Position numbers and translations under genes: made by a program
The notes under the pieces: generated by a model
The model's database searches: none
Seen by the model: only the letters and a program-made list of their open reading frames with translations
Told to the model about the DNA's origin: nothing
DNA from: Streptomyces sp. H27-H5
GTDB lineage: Bacteria; Actinomycetota; Actinomycetes; Streptomycetales; Streptomycetaceae
Assembly (NCBI RefSeq): GCF_026627505.1
Contig: NZ_JAPNLK010000056.1
Location: forward strand, 1-60,685
Direction: 5' to 3'
Length of the DNA: 60,685 nucleotides
In this document: positions 1 to 8,170 of the stretch, piece by piece
Numbering within the stretch: the stretch's first letter is position 1
Layout: every line of letters begins with the position of its first letter

Positions 1-1
1 C

Positions 2-82
2 CTCCCCACCGGCCTCCCCATCGGCAGTCCCGAGGACTGCCTTACCTGCGCCGGCACCCTCTACCTCGGCAGCCCGGCCTGA
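2..82 (+). CDS. 3' end of an unidentified gene cut by the window edge
   Basis: An open frame enters from the left edge and ends at a TGA at 80-82. The 26 visible residues finish in LYLGSPA and include two cysteines (DCLTC). Almost every codon in this frame ends in C or G, which is the coding signature of the rest of the window, so I take it as the tail of a real gene. The family cannot be told from this fragment. Confidence 0.5.
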   Translation, partial: LPTGLPIGSPEDCLTCAGTLYLGSPA

Positions 83-139
83 CCGGCCCAACCCCCCTCC
101 ACGAACTTTCGCGGTGCAGCACTAGAGACGGGCGTCGAC

Positions 140-472
140 GTGCTCGTCGCCCGTTCGGTCGGCCTGTTCCTCGCGGCGGCCCTCTTCGAGATCGGCGGAG
201 CCTGGCTGGTGTGGCAGGGCGTCCGGGAACACCGGGGCTGGGCGTGGATCGGCGCGGGCGTGATCGCCCTCGGGATCTACGGCTTCGTCGCCACCCTCCA
301 GGAGGACGCGAACTTCGGCAGGATCCTCGCCGCGTACGGCGGGGTCTTCGTCGCCGGCTCGCTGATCTGGGGCATGGTGCTCGACGGCTACCGCCCGGAC
401 CGGGCGGACCTGATCGGCGCCTGCCTCTGCCTCGCCGGCGTGGCCGTGATCATGTACGCCCCTCGGGGCTGA
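140..472 (+). CDS. YnfA/UPF0060 family small membrane protein
   Basis: A 110-residue protein with about four hydrophobic segments. Its N-terminus contains the FEIGGAWLVWQG stretch and its C-terminus ends in a last helix with the sequence CLAGVAVIMYAPRG; both are typical of the YnfA (UPF0060) family. Members are small inner-membrane proteins related to SMR-type transporters, and their physiological substrate is uncertain. Translation most likely starts at the GTG at 140, since no ATG lies near the conserved N-terminus. It stands alone, reading in the same direction as the AlkB-like gene downstream. Confidence 0.85.
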   Translation: MLVARSVGLFLAAALFEIGGAWLVWQGVREHRGWAWIGAGVIALGIYGFVATLQEDANFGRILAAYGGVFVAGSLIWGMVLDGYRPDRADLIGACLCLAGVAVIMYAPRG

Positions 473-571
473 CCCGTACCGGCTCCACGCAGGCGCCCGT
501 CCCGTCCGTGGAGGCGCGCGTCCGCAGGGTCCACGCGTGCCGGCGCACGGTGTCGGGCGCACCCTCGTTAT

Positions 572-587
572 TCGAGCATGTGTTCGG
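572..587. promoter_or_regulatory. LexA (SOS) box-like palindrome upstream of the AlkB-like gene
   Basis: TCGAGC-ATGT-GTTCGG matches the actinobacterial LexA operator (TCGAAC-N4-GTTCGA) except for one changed base in each arm. It lies just upstream of a -10-like TAGGCT (597-602), where LexA binding would block transcription of a DNA or RNA alkylation repair gene. Confidence 0.6.
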
Positions 588-596
588 TTGTGGGGG

Positions 597-602
597 TAGG
601 CT
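597..602 (+). promoter_or_regulatory. -10 element, probable leaderless start of the AlkB-like gene
   Basis: TAGGCT is followed by six bases and then the ATG at 609. Transcription would therefore begin at or next to the start codon. No Shine-Dalgarno sequence precedes this ATG. Confidence 0.5.
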
Positions 603-608
603 GAGACC

Positions 609-1235
609 ATGCACGCGCTTCAGGGCTCCCTCTTCGACCAGGCCGAGGACATCCGCCTCGGCCCGCTCGCGGGACTGCGCCGCACGGAGCTGGGGGCCGG
701 CGCCTGGGTCGATCACCTGCCCGGCTGGCTGTCCGGCTCCGACGCGCTGTTCGAACGACTCGCCGCCGACGTCCCCTGGCGGGCCGAGCGACGCCGGATG
801 TACGAACGGGACGTGGACGTACCCCGACTGCTCGCCTTCTACGGGGCCGGCGAGGCACTCCCGCACTCCGCGCTCATCGACGCCCGCACGGCGCTGACCG
901 GCCACTACGCCGCCGAACTGGGGGAACCGTTCGTGACGGCCGGACTGTGCCTCTACCGGGACGGCAAGGACAGTGTCGCCTGGCACGGCGACCGGACCGG
1001 CCGCTCCGCCACCGAGGACACCATGGTCGCCATCGTCTCCGTGGGAGATCCGCGCGACCTGGCGTTGCGCCCGCGCGAGGGCGGCCCGACCCTGCTGCGG
1101 CTGCCGCTGGGGCACGGCGACCTCGTGGTCATGGGCGGCTCCTGCCAGCGCACCATGGAGCACGCGGTGCCCAAGTCCACCCGCGCCGTCGGCCCCCGCG
1201 TCAGCATCCAGTTCCGTACCCGAGGCGTCATGTGA
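609..1235 (+). CDS. AlkB-type 2-oxoglutarate/Fe(II)-dependent dioxygenase
   Basis: A 208-residue protein of the AlkB family, which removes alkyl groups from DNA or RNA bases by oxidative demethylation. The iron-binding triad is visible as H126-G-D128 (in WHGD) and H185 (in MEHAVPK). The two arginines that bind 2-oxoglutarate and substrate are R197 and R203 in PRVSIQFR. The conserved SVGDPRDLALRPR stretch sits between them. The ATG at 609 has no ribosome-binding site but lies 6 bp after a TAGGCT -10 element, so the message is probably leaderless. A LexA-like box at 572-587 suggests damage induction. The closest named relatives are bacterial AlkB2/AlkB3-like proteins; the exact substrate is not predictable. 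Confidence 0.9.
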   Translation: MHALQGSLFDQAEDIRLGPLAGLRRTELGAGAWVDHLPGWLSGSDALFERLAADVPWRAERRRMYERDVDVPRLLAFYGAGEALPHSALIDARTALTGHYAAELGEPFVTAGLCLYRDGKDSVAWHGDRTGRSATEDTMVAIVSVGDPRDLALRPREGGPTLLRLPLGHGDLVVMGGSCQRTMEHAVPKSTRAVGPRVSIQFRTRGVM

Positions 1236-1289
1236 CGCAGGGGCCCACGCCGACCGGCGGGGCCCGGCCCGCCCGGTCGCCCGGCCCGC

Positions 1290-1964
1290 TCAGCCGTGCG
1301 GCCACTCGTGCGTCGTGATCAGCCGCTCCAACCCCGGCGAGGGCCCCGTGCCGAGCAGCAGACAGGCCTCCAGTCCGGCGGCGAACGACGAACGGGGCAG
1401 GCTCGTGACCCGGTCCAGCCGCGCCTTCGTGCTGATGCCGAGCAGCCCACCGTCGAGGACGTGGTGCCAGACCTCGGCGTACGGATCGGCCGGCACCGCG
1501 ATCGACACCGTCGACCTGACCGGCGCCGTGCGCGGCACCCGGAAGTCCAGCCGGAGTTTGACCACGGGCCTGACCCCGCCGAAACCGGACCACGCGCACC
1601 CCACGTCCAACCCCCGGCCCGTCTCCTGCGCCCCCCGCGCGTCGAGCAGCGCGAACGCCTCGCGCAGCGCCGGCGCCGGTCCGTAGGTCCGTTCGTCCTC
1701 GTGGACGGTGATGACGAACAACGAGGGCGACGTGTCCGCGTCCGGCGCGACGCCCACCGGGAGGATCACGCAGGCGCCCGCCGCCGGCACCGTCCCGGTG
1801 AGGAACTCCTGCCGCTGCCGCTCCTCGTCGTGCGGGGCGAACGTAGGGGTCCGGATCGCCCGACGCTGCGACGGCGGTCCGTACGACCCGTGCCCGCCCG
1901 CCGCCGCGGAGGGCCGTACCTCGTGCCCCCTGTGCTGTGCCCGCTGCCGTTCCTCACGTTCCAT
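1290..1964 (-). CDS. Conserved hypothetical protein
   Basis: A 224-residue protein I do not recognise. The first 45 residues are charged and poorly ordered (MEREERQRAQHRG). The remainder looks like a compact globular domain, with segments such as CVILPVGVAPDADTSPSLFVITVHED and a conserved-looking CAWSGFGGVRPVVKLRLDF. There is no signal peptide or membrane helix. The codon pattern is strongly coding, and a G-rich stretch sits about 8 nt before the ATG at 1964. A much longer reading frame extends upstream, but it overlaps the TehA-like gene antisense and is not used. It is divergent from that gene. Confidence 0.65.
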   Translation of the reverse strand: MEREERQRAQHRGHEVRPSAAAGGHGSYGPPSQRRAIRTPTFAPHDEERQRQEFLTGTVPAAGACVILPVGVAPDADTSPSLFVITVHEDERTYGPAPALREAFALLDARGAQETGRGLDVGCAWSGFGGVRPVVKLRLDFRVPRTAPVRSTVSIAVPADPYAEVWHHVLDGGLLGISTKARLDRVTSLPRSSFAAGLEACLLLGTGPSPGLERLITTHEWPHG

Positions 1965-2135
1965 GGCCGGCCCCCAAGGTTGTGGTCCTCCCAGACTGGC
2001 ACCCCGCCCGCACCCGGGTACGGCACTCCGGCGCATTCCCCCGTCGAGGACGTGCCGCCCGCGTGCCGGGGGCGCCGCCGGTACGCGGGCGGACGTGGGC
2101 TGGCGGGTCGCCGCCGACGGGTGTCCGCTGGAGGG

Positions 2136-3095
2136 GTGAGCCTCCTCCCCGGGCGCCTCGTGCGCGCAGACCGCTGGTGGGCCGGACTCCCGCCCGCCGC
2201 CGGCTCCGCCGTCATGGCCGCCGGGATCCTCTCCATCGGCCTGGAACTGATCGGCCACGACTTCCTGTCGCTGGCCGCGCTCGCCGTCGCCGGGGCGCTG
2301 TGGCTCGTACTGGCCGCCGACTTCGGCCTCCGCCTGATCGCCGACCGCCGCCGCTTCCGGTCCGAGGCTTACACCCCACCCGCCCTGACGGCCGTCGCCG
2401 CCACCACCGTGCTCGGCGCCCGCCTCGCCCAGTCCGGCCTGGAGGTCGTGGCCGCAGGCCTGCTCGCCCTCGCCGCGGCGCTCTGGCCGTTCCTGCTGCA
2501 CCACGTCCTGCGGCACTGGAAGCGGCGGATGCCGGGAGCGGTCTTCCTGGTCTGCGTGGCCACCCAGGGACTGGCCGTCCTCGCGGCGACGCTGTGCGTC
2601 ACCCTCCACCAGGACTGGCTCGGCCGGGCGGGACTCGCCTTCTCCTGTCTGGGCGTGCTGCTGTACGGCCTGGCCCTGGCCCGCTTCGACCTCCACGAGG
2701 TGACCGGCGGGGCGGGGGACCACTGGGTGGCGGGCGGGGCGCTGTCCATCACCGCCCTCGCGGGCGCCAAGCTCACCGCCGCGCCGATCTGGACGGGGGC
2801 GGTGCACACGGGGCTGCGCACGGCCACCCTCGTCGCCCTCGGCCTCTCACTGGCCTGGTACGCCGTCCTGCTCACCGCCGAACTGCGCCGCCCGCGCCCC
2901 CGCTACGACATCCGGCGCTGGTCCACCGTCTTCCCCCTCGGCATGACGGCCACCGCCTGCCTGTCGGCCGCCGACCCGACGGGCGTGGCCTGGCTGCGCC
3001 CGGTGGGGGAGGTGCTGCTGTGGATCGCCGTGGCCGCCTGCGTGATGACCTGTGCGGCGTTCGCCCTGGACCGGCGCACCGCCGGCGCGCGCTGA
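2136..3095 (+). CDS. TehA/SLAC1-type (TDT family) anion channel or transporter
   Basis: About 319 residues with nine to ten hydrophobic helices. It opens with the AVMAAGILSIG motif that marks the first helix of the tellurite-resistance/dicarboxylate transporter (TDT, SLAC1-like) family. Members pass small anions or organic acids across the membrane, and some were first noticed through tellurite resistance. The start is uncertain. I chose GTG 2136 because it gives the usual family length, although GGAGG lies too close to it; GTG 2121 and GTG 2160 are in frame as well. It is convergent with the DUF1275 gene and shares a hairpin with it. Confidence 0.75.
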   Translation: MSLLPGRLVRADRWWAGLPPAAGSAVMAAGILSIGLELIGHDFLSLAALAVAGALWLVLAADFGLRLIADRRRFRSEAYTPPALTAVAATTVLGARLAQSGLEVVAAGLLALAAALWPFLLHHVLRHWKRRMPGAVFLVCVATQGLAVLAATLCVTLHQDWLGRAGLAFSCLGVLLYGLALARFDLHEVTGGAGDHWVAGGALSITALAGAKLTAAPIWTGAVHTGLRTATLVALGLSLAWYAVLLTAELRRPRPRYDIRRWSTVFPLGMTATACLSAADPTGVAWLRPVGEVLLWIAVAACVMTCAAFALDRRTAGAR

Positions 3096-3104
3096 GGGCG
3101 ACGT

Positions 3105-3154
3105 ACGCACCGGTCGGCGACCGGCCGACGTCCGAGCCCCTCGGCGACCGGTGC
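3105..3154. terminator. Shared hairpin terminator between convergent genes
   Basis: GCACCGGTCG (3105-3114) is the exact reverse complement of CGACCGGTGC (3145-3154). The 30-nt loop contains further self-complementary GGTCGG/CCGGCC sequence. It fills the 63-bp gap between the ends of the TehA-like and DUF1275 genes. Confidence 0.5.
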
Positions 3155-3158
3155 GCGG

Positions 3159-3929
3159 CTACGGTCCGGCGGGCCCCGGACCGGGCTCCGGACCGGGGCC
3201 CGCGCCGCGCAGACCCAGCGCGGCCACCCAGGCCAGCAGGACGAGCGCCGCCAGCAGCGCCCACCGGGAGCCGTGGTTCAGGGTCAGCAGCCCGCCGCAC
3301 AGCGCCCCGCAGAGCAACGCCACCACCGAGACCACCCGGCGTACCGACGCGGGACCCCAGGGGTCGACCGCCAGCCCGGTCAACGTACGGGTGACCACGG
3401 TCGTGGTGAGGTCCGGGACGGAGAGCCGGTGGACGACGGCGTTCTGCAGGCCCATGCCGAGCGCGAGCAGTCCGACCAGGAGCAGTTGCCCGCCGCCGGT
3501 CACCGACACGGCGAACGCCCCCGCCACCAACACCGCCTGTACCGCCACCAGCGGCCCGAACAGTCCCTTCCCGCCCCCGGCCCCGGACCGGCGCAACCGT
3601 CCGGCGGCCCACGCCCCCAGCAGGAACGCGGCGAGGGCCAGGACCGACGCGGCGCCGGACAGCTCCCGGTCACCGGCCAGGGCGAAGCCGAGCAGGGCCA
3701 CGTTCCCCGTCATGTTGGCGACGAACACGTGGTCGAGACCGAGGTAACTCACGGCGTCCACCAGACCGCTCACGAAGGTCAACACGACCAGCAGCGGCGG
3801 CACCAGCCCGTGTGGCCGGGCGGCTGCGCCGCCACCGCCCCCCGCCGGAGGGAACACCGGAGGGAACAGTCGGTCCGCGAACGCCCGCAGGATCCCGCCC
3901 CGGTCGTTCCCCGCGTGGTCGGATCCCAT
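3159..3929 (-). CDS. DUF1275 (YoaK) family membrane protein
   Basis: A 256-residue integral membrane protein. It has the family hallmarks LTFVSGLVDAVSYLGL, then FVANMTGNVALLGFALAG, then GLQNAVVHRLSVPDLTTTVVTRTLTGL, and about six predicted helices. The biochemical role of this family is not established. The first 30 residues are a charged and glycine-rich cytoplasmic extension. I chose ATG 3929 over an upstream in-frame start at 4064, because the latter adds 45 non-conserved residues and would run into the VOC gene promoter. A G-rich ribosome-binding site precedes 3929. Confidence 0.85.
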   Translation of the reverse strand: MGSDHAGNDRGGILRAFADRLFPPVFPPAGGGGGAAARPHGLVPPLLVVLTFVSGLVDAVSYLGLDHVFVANMTGNVALLGFALAGDRELSGAASVLALAAFLLGAWAAGRLRRSGAGGGKGLFGPLVAVQAVLVAGAFAVSVTGGGQLLLVGLLALGMGLQNAVVHRLSVPDLTTTVVTRTLTGLAVDPWGPASVRRVVSVVALLCGALCGGLLTLNHGSRWALLAALVLLAWVAALGLRGAGPGPEPGPGPAGP

Positions 3930-4071
3930 CCGGTGCCCCCATGAGGCGCAGTGGCCGATGACGTCCGGCGGACGAAGCCCGAACACGTGCCGGAAACGGT
4001 ACCGATCACCGGGGCGCCGAAGGCGAAACGACGCGGCTCGCGTTCCTGTGGCGCGCCCGCGCACCGCTCAG

Positions 4072-4077
4072 TAGGGT
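4072..4077 (+). promoter_or_regulatory. -10 element, probable leaderless start of the VOC gene
   Basis: TAGGGT is followed by six bases (CCCTGC) and the ATG at 4084, the same geometry as the AlkB-like gene. No ribosome-binding site is seen. Confidence 0.45.
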
Positions 4078-4083
4078 CCCTGC

Positions 4084-4515
4084 ATGGCCTACACGTTTCA
4101 GGTGACCGTCGACTCGACCGACCCGCACCCGCTCGCCGACTGGTGGGCTGACGCCCTCGGATGGGAAGTGGAGCCCAGTGACGAGGCGTTCATCCGCAGC
4201 ATGATCGAGGCCGGACACGCCACCGACGAGGACACCACCACCCACCGCGGCGTCCTCGTCTGGAAGGCGGGGGCCGGGATCCGCCACCCGGACGGGCTGG
4301 AGGTCGCGCCCCGGATCCTCTTCCAGCTCGTACCCGAGGCCAAGACGGTCAAGAACCGCGTCCACTTGGACGTGCGCACCGGTCCCGACCACGAGGCCGT
4401 GGTCGAGCGTCTCGTCGCCAAGGGCGCCAAGCGCCTCCACGAAGGCCGCCAGGGGCCGAGCGTCTGGACCACCCTCCTCGACCCGCAGGGCAACGAGCTC
4501 TGCATCTCGCGATAG
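4084..4515 (+). CDS. VOC (glyoxalase-like) family protein
   Basis: A 143-residue protein of the vicinal oxygen chelate superfamily, in the Glyoxalase_6 style common in Streptomyces. It opens with FQVTVDSTDPHPLADWWADALGWE and ends with the DPQGNELCISR motif that usually carries a metal-side glutamate. These proteins include lyases, dioxygenases and drug-binding proteins, and the substrate cannot be deduced here. The ATG is preceded by a -10-like TAGGGT at the spacing of a leaderless message. It stands alone upstream of the RNA-repair gene. Confidence 0.8.
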   Translation: MAYTFQVTVDSTDPHPLADWWADALGWEVEPSDEAFIRSMIEAGHATDEDTTTHRGVLVWKAGAGIRHPDGLEVAPRILFQLVPEAKTVKNRVHLDVRTGPDHEAVVERLVAKGAKRLHEGRQGPSVWTTLLDPQGNELCISR

Positions 4516-4635
4516 CCTGCGGAACCCGCACGCCACCGAGGAACCCCTGATCAGCCCGGGTATCCGGCCATAATTGACTATCGGCGCACGTCTCCCGCAC
4601 GAGAGAATGCGGCATCTCGAACCGGGAGGAACCCC

Positions 4636-6987
4636 ATGAGCCAGGACCACCTGACTCTTCACGCACTGCTGCCCGCCCAGGATCTCGCCGCGGCCATCGA
4701 CGCCGGGTACGTGACGCGCAAGTCGCACCCCGAACTGCCGCTGTCCATCTACACGTACACGCGCACCGCGCAGTACGAGCAGGTCTGGAACCAGGTCACC
4801 AGGCGTTGCCGCGGTCTCGTCGCCGACGACACCACCGGGCGGATCGTCGCCCTGCCGCTGCCGAAGTTCTTCAACGTCGGCGAGCACGAGTCCGGCCAAC
4901 CGTACGCCCCCGCACTGCCCGACGAGCCGTTCGAGGTCTACGACAAGGTCGACGGCAGCCTCGCCGTGGTCTTCCACTACGCCGACCGGTGGCGGGTCGC
5001 GTCCAAGGGTTCCTTCATCAGCACCCAGGCCACCTGGGCGCAGCGCCGGCTCGACGGCCTGGACACCTCGGCGCTCGTGCCGGGCGTCACCTACCTCGCC
5101 GAGATCCTGTACCCGCAGAACCGGATCGTCGTCGACTACGGCGAACGCCGCGACCTGGTGCTCCTCGCCGCGTTCGGCGCGGACGGCACCGAGGTGCCGC
5201 TCGCCGAGGCCGCCGCGCACTGGGCGCCCGTCGGCGCCGTCGTCAAGGTGTGGCCCGCCATGCCCCTGGCCGAACTCGTCGCGCTGACCGAGGCCAACAC
5301 CCTCCTCGGAGGCGGCACGTCCACCGGCACCGACGCCGAGGGGTACGTGCTGCGCTTCGCGTCGGGCGTCCGGGCCAAGGCCAAGATCGCCGAGTACGTG
5401 CGCCTGCACAGGGTGCTCACCGGCGTCAACGAGCGGGACATCTGGCGCAGCCACGGCGTGCAGCGCTTCGCCGGCCTGCCCGCGAAGGAGCTGGCCCAGG
5501 GCCTGCAGTGCACCGTCGCCGACCTCCAGGCCTGGGGCGGCAAGCCGCTCGACGCGCTGTTGGCGCAAGTCCCGGACGAGTTCGACGCCTGGGTCCGCAA
5601 GGTCATCGACCGGCTGGAGGCGGCCGCGGCGGAGCGCGAGCGCACCATCGACGAGGCTTTCGCCGGCCTGGCGCACCTGGCCGCCGACCGGGGCGCCTTC
5701 GCGCGCGCCGCCAAGCAGCTGCCCGCCGGCATCCTGCGCTCCACCATGTTCCTGCGGCTCGACGGGAAGTCGACCGAACTCGTCACCTGGCGTTCCCTGC
5801 GGCCGGATACCTCCGTCCCCTTCCTGACGGACGAGGAGAACGCGCCCAGGCCCGGGGACGGCGCGAAGACGGTGCCCGCGCAGGTCAGGTCGGCCGCGGC
5901 GGGCAGGCCGGTCACCCCGGTCGCCGCGCGTGCGGCCACCGCGCCGTCGGCGACCGCCTCGTCGGCCGCCCGCCCCTCCGCCACCGGTCCCTCGGCCACC
6001 CGGCCGTCGGCCGACGAGCCCGGTATGGCGACGGGCGAACCCCCGGCGGCTGACGCGCCGCCCGTGCGTCCCCTGCCCGTGGTCCACGTCATGACGGGCC
6101 TGCCCGCCTCCGGCAAGACCACCGCCGCACGCGCCCTGCAAGCCGAGTCCGGCGGCCGGATGCGACGCGTCAACCTGGACGACCTCCGGGGCATGCTCGA
6201 CGGGCACGACCACGGGCGCGGCCACTCGTACAAGCACGAGCAGACCGTTCTGGAGATCCAGGACGCGGCGCTGCGCGCGGCGGTCGAGGGGGGCTTCGAC
6301 GTCGTCGTGGACAACACCCACCTCACCCCGAACATCCCCAAGCGGCTCAAGGCGGCCGTCGGCGGGCGCGCCACCTTCGTCGTCCACGACTTCACCGACG
6401 TGCCGCTGGAGGAGTGCCTGCGTCGGGACGCCGCCCGCGAGCGACAGGTCGGCGAGGAGATCATCCGGATCCTGGCCGACAAGCACGCCAAGTCCCGCAA
6501 GGGCGGCTGGAAGCTCACCGCCGAGTGGCTGAACGACCAGCCCCCCGTCGAGCCGTACGTCGCCGACCCGTCGCTGCCCTCCGCCGTGATGTGCGACATA
6601 GACGGGACGCTCGCCCTGATCGGCGATCGGGGACCGTACGACTTCACGCGCTGCGAACTCGACCGGCTCAACGACTCCGTGCGGGGCGCGCTCGACGCCT
6701 TCCGGCGGGCCCACGGGGACGTCATCGTGCTGCTGTCCGGACGCGGCGAGGAACACCGCCCGCAGACGGAGTCCTGGCTGCGGCGCCACCAGGTGCCGTA
6801 CGACGAGCTGTGGATGCGCGCGGCCGGCGACACCCGCCGCGACGACGTCGTCAAGGCCGAGCTGTTCGACGCGCACGTGCGCCACCGCTACGCGGTACGC
6901 GTCTCGCTCGACGACCGGGACCGGGTGGTCGCGGTCTGGCGCCGGATGGGCCTGCCCACCTGGCAGGTCAACTACGGCGATTTCTGA
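4636..6987 (+). CDS. Trifunctional RNA repair protein: Rnl1-type ligase - polynucleotide kinase - phosphatase
   Basis: A 783-residue fusion that should both heal and seal broken RNA. Residues 1 to about 390 resemble T4 RNA ligase 1: KFFNVGE (77-83), the nucleotidyl-transfer motif K104-V-D-G107-S, a motif IV EGYV (235-238) and motif V K248-A-K250. A low-complexity Ala/Pro/Ser/Thr linker (about 410-478) follows. The kinase domain has the P-loop G488-LPASGK494-TT and the acceptor-side D515-D516-L-R518. The phosphatase domain has D654-I-D656-G-T and a later LSGRG motif. The kinase-phosphatase order is that of T4 Pnkp; ligase-kinase-phosphatase order is known from the baculovirus AcNPV repair enzyme. 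GGGAGGAA at 4622-4629 fits ATG 4636. The NYN gene follows after 15 bp. Confidence 0.9.
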   Translation: MSQDHLTLHALLPAQDLAAAIDAGYVTRKSHPELPLSIYTYTRTAQYEQVWNQVTRRCRGLVADDTTGRIVALPLPKFFNVGEHESGQPYAPALPDEPFEVYDKVDGSLAVVFHYADRWRVASKGSFISTQATWAQRRLDGLDTSALVPGVTYLAEILYPQNRIVVDYGERRDLVLLAAFGADGTEVPLAEAAAHWAPVGAVVKVWPAMPLAELVALTEANTLLGGGTSTGTDAEGYVLRFASGVRAKAKIAEYVRLHRVLTGVNERDIWRSHGVQRFAGLPAKELAQGLQCTVADLQAWGGKPLDALLAQVPDEFDAWVRKVIDRLEAAAAERERTIDEAFAGLAHLAADRGAFARAAKQLPAGILRSTMFLRLDGKSTELVTWRSLRPDTSVPFLTDEENAPRPGDGAKTVPAQVRSAAAGRPVTPVAARAATAPSATASSAARPSATGPSATRPSADEPGMATGEPPAADAPPVRPLPVVHVMTGLPASGKTTAARALQAESGGRMRRVNLDDLRGMLDGHDHGRGHSYKHEQTVLEIQDAALRAAVEGGFDVVVDNTHLTPNIPKRLKAAVGGRATFVVHDFTDVPLEECLRRDAARERQVGEEIIRILADKHAKSRKGGWKLTAEWLNDQPPVEPYVADPSLPSAVMCDIDGTLALIGDRGPYDFTRCELDRLNDSVRGALDAFRRAHGDVIVLLSGRGEEHRPQTESWLRRHQVPYDELWMRAAGDTRRDDVVKAELFDAHVRHRYAVRVSLDDRDRVVAVWRRMGLPTWQVNYGDF

Positions 6988-7002
6988 CGGAGGGCAGCCA
7001 CC

Positions 7003-7362
7003 GTGACCGCGACCGGCACCGTGTTGATCGTCGACGGGGCGAACGTCGTCGGGTCCGTCCCGGACGGCTGGTGGCGCGACCGTCGGGGCGCCGCCGAGCG
7101 GCTGCGGGACCGGCTCGCGGAACGGGACGCCGGCGAGGAGATCGTCCTGGTCGTCGAAGGAGCCACCCGGGGCGTCGAGTCCGTGCCGGGCGTACGCGTG
7201 GACTCCGCGCCCGGGAGCGGCGACGACCGGATCGTGGAACTCGTCGCGGCCCACGCGGGGCGCGACCGCGTCGTGGTCACGGCCGACCGGGAACTGCGCT
7301 CGCGCGTCGAGGCGTACGGCGCGCGCTGCGCGGGACCACGCACCGTACGCCCCGCGGACTGA
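7003..7362 (+). CDS. NYN/YacP-like nuclease-fold protein
   Basis: A 119-residue single-domain protein. It begins TVLIVDGANVVGS, carries GDDRIVELVAAHAGRDRVVVTADRELRSRVEAYGA, and keeps the acidic residues expected for the PIN-like NYN/YacP ribonuclease fold (D in VDGANV, the DD pair, D in TADREL). The family cuts or binds RNA. The GTG at 7003 has GGAGGG 8 nt upstream, and the gene begins 15 bp after the RNA-repair fusion ends, so the two are almost surely one operon. Whether it cuts the RNA that the fusion repairs, or trims ends before repair, is inference. Confidence 0.8.
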   Translation: MTATGTVLIVDGANVVGSVPDGWWRDRRGAAERLRDRLAERDAGEEIVLVVEGATRGVESVPGVRVDSAPGSGDDRIVELVAAHAGRDRVVVTADRELRSRVEAYGARCAGPRTVRPAD

Positions 7363-7379
7363 TCCGGACCGCCCGTACG

Positions 7380-7429
7380 ACGGCCGAGGGTCCGGCCCCC
7401 CGTGAGCGGGGGACCGGACCCTCGGCCGT
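7380..7429. terminator. Strong hairpin terminator between convergent genes
   Basis: Two 23-nt arms (7380-7402 and 7407-7429) pair with a single mismatch around a TGAG loop. It serves the end of the NYN gene and the oppositely oriented SH3-type gene. Confidence 0.85.
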
Positions 7430-7449
7430 CAGGGCGTGGGAGCCACCGA

Positions 7450-7932
7450 TCAGTTGCGGCACCACTTCACGGGGGAGAGGTTGTCGACGTAGCGGGCGGA
7501 GACCCAGCGGTCCTTGCGGTCCTTGTGGTTCATCCGCTCGGTGCGGTCCTCGTCCTCGTTCATGCCGTCGTTGCCGTTCTCACGGTCCCGGTCGGCCAGC
7601 AGGTACCAGATGTTGTTCCCGTCGACCCGCTCGCCGCGGGTCTTGCACTCCAGGGCGAGCTTCTGGTGCGGCTGGACCTTGCCCAGCACGTACGCGCGGG
7701 TGCTCGGCTTGCTGCGGACCTTCAGCGGGCCGCGCGAGACGACCTTGCCCCGGACGTGGCGCGGACGGTCGTAGTCACCGTCGTAGTCGTCGTCACCGTC
7801 GAGGATCACCTTCTCGTGCCCCGACATGTCGTCCATCGGGCCCTCGTCGGCGATGGCGGTGCCCGCGCCGACCAGGCCGAGCACCAGGCCTCCGGTGGCG
7901 AGAGCGAGGATGGTCCTGGTGGGCTTCAGCAT
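7450..7932 (-). CDS. Secreted SH3-like domain protein
   Basis: A 160-residue exported protein. A signal peptide (residues 1 to about 28, ending AGTAIA before DEG) is followed by a highly acidic and charged stretch (DDDYDGDYD). An SH3b-like module then begins VSRGPLKVRSKPSTRAYVLGKV and ends WVSARYVDNLSPVKWCRN, with two cysteines likely forming a disulfide. Bacterial SH3 modules usually bind cell-wall peptide stems. A second highly charged insertion (RDRENGNDGMNEDEDRTERM) sits inside the module. GAGGAG lies 7 nt before ATG 7932; in-frame starts upstream lack support. A GGCAACC/GGTTGCC inverted repeat occurs at 7985-8002. Confidence 0.75.
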   Translation of the reverse strand: MLKPTRTILALATGGLVLGLVGAGTAIADEGPMDDMSGHEKVILDGDDDYDGDYDRPRHVRGKVVSRGPLKVRSKPSTRAYVLGKVQPHQKLALECKTRGERVDGNNIWYLLADRDRENGNDGMNEDEDRTERMNHKDRKDRWVSARYVDNLSPVKWCRN

Positions 7933-8170
7933 GAGCCGGCTCCTCTGCAAAGACATCCGCCCGACCGCGACGAGCAGGCCGGGCGGCAACCTGGCGGTTG
8001 CCACGGACGACTATGACCACGCGGCGCCCCCGGACTCCGGCGACGCACCGCCGTTTAGCCCGAAATGCCCAATGTGCCGCCCAGGTCGCGCCGGACCGCC
8101 TGCCGGCCCGGTCCGCCGCCCGACGGCCGCCGGGATGCGCGGCACGGCCCGCGGATCCAGAGTGGGACGC

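Noticed and set aside
1290..2807. 505-codon minus-strand frame including the unknown gene at 1290-1964
   Set aside because: Its N-terminal half lies antisense to the TehA-like gene; only the C-terminal 224 codons look coding, so the start was placed at 1964.
4006..7254. 1082-codon open frame on the minus strand
   Set aside because: It is antisense to the RNA-repair fusion and its neighbours, rich in Arg/Gly/Pro, and only reflects high GC content.
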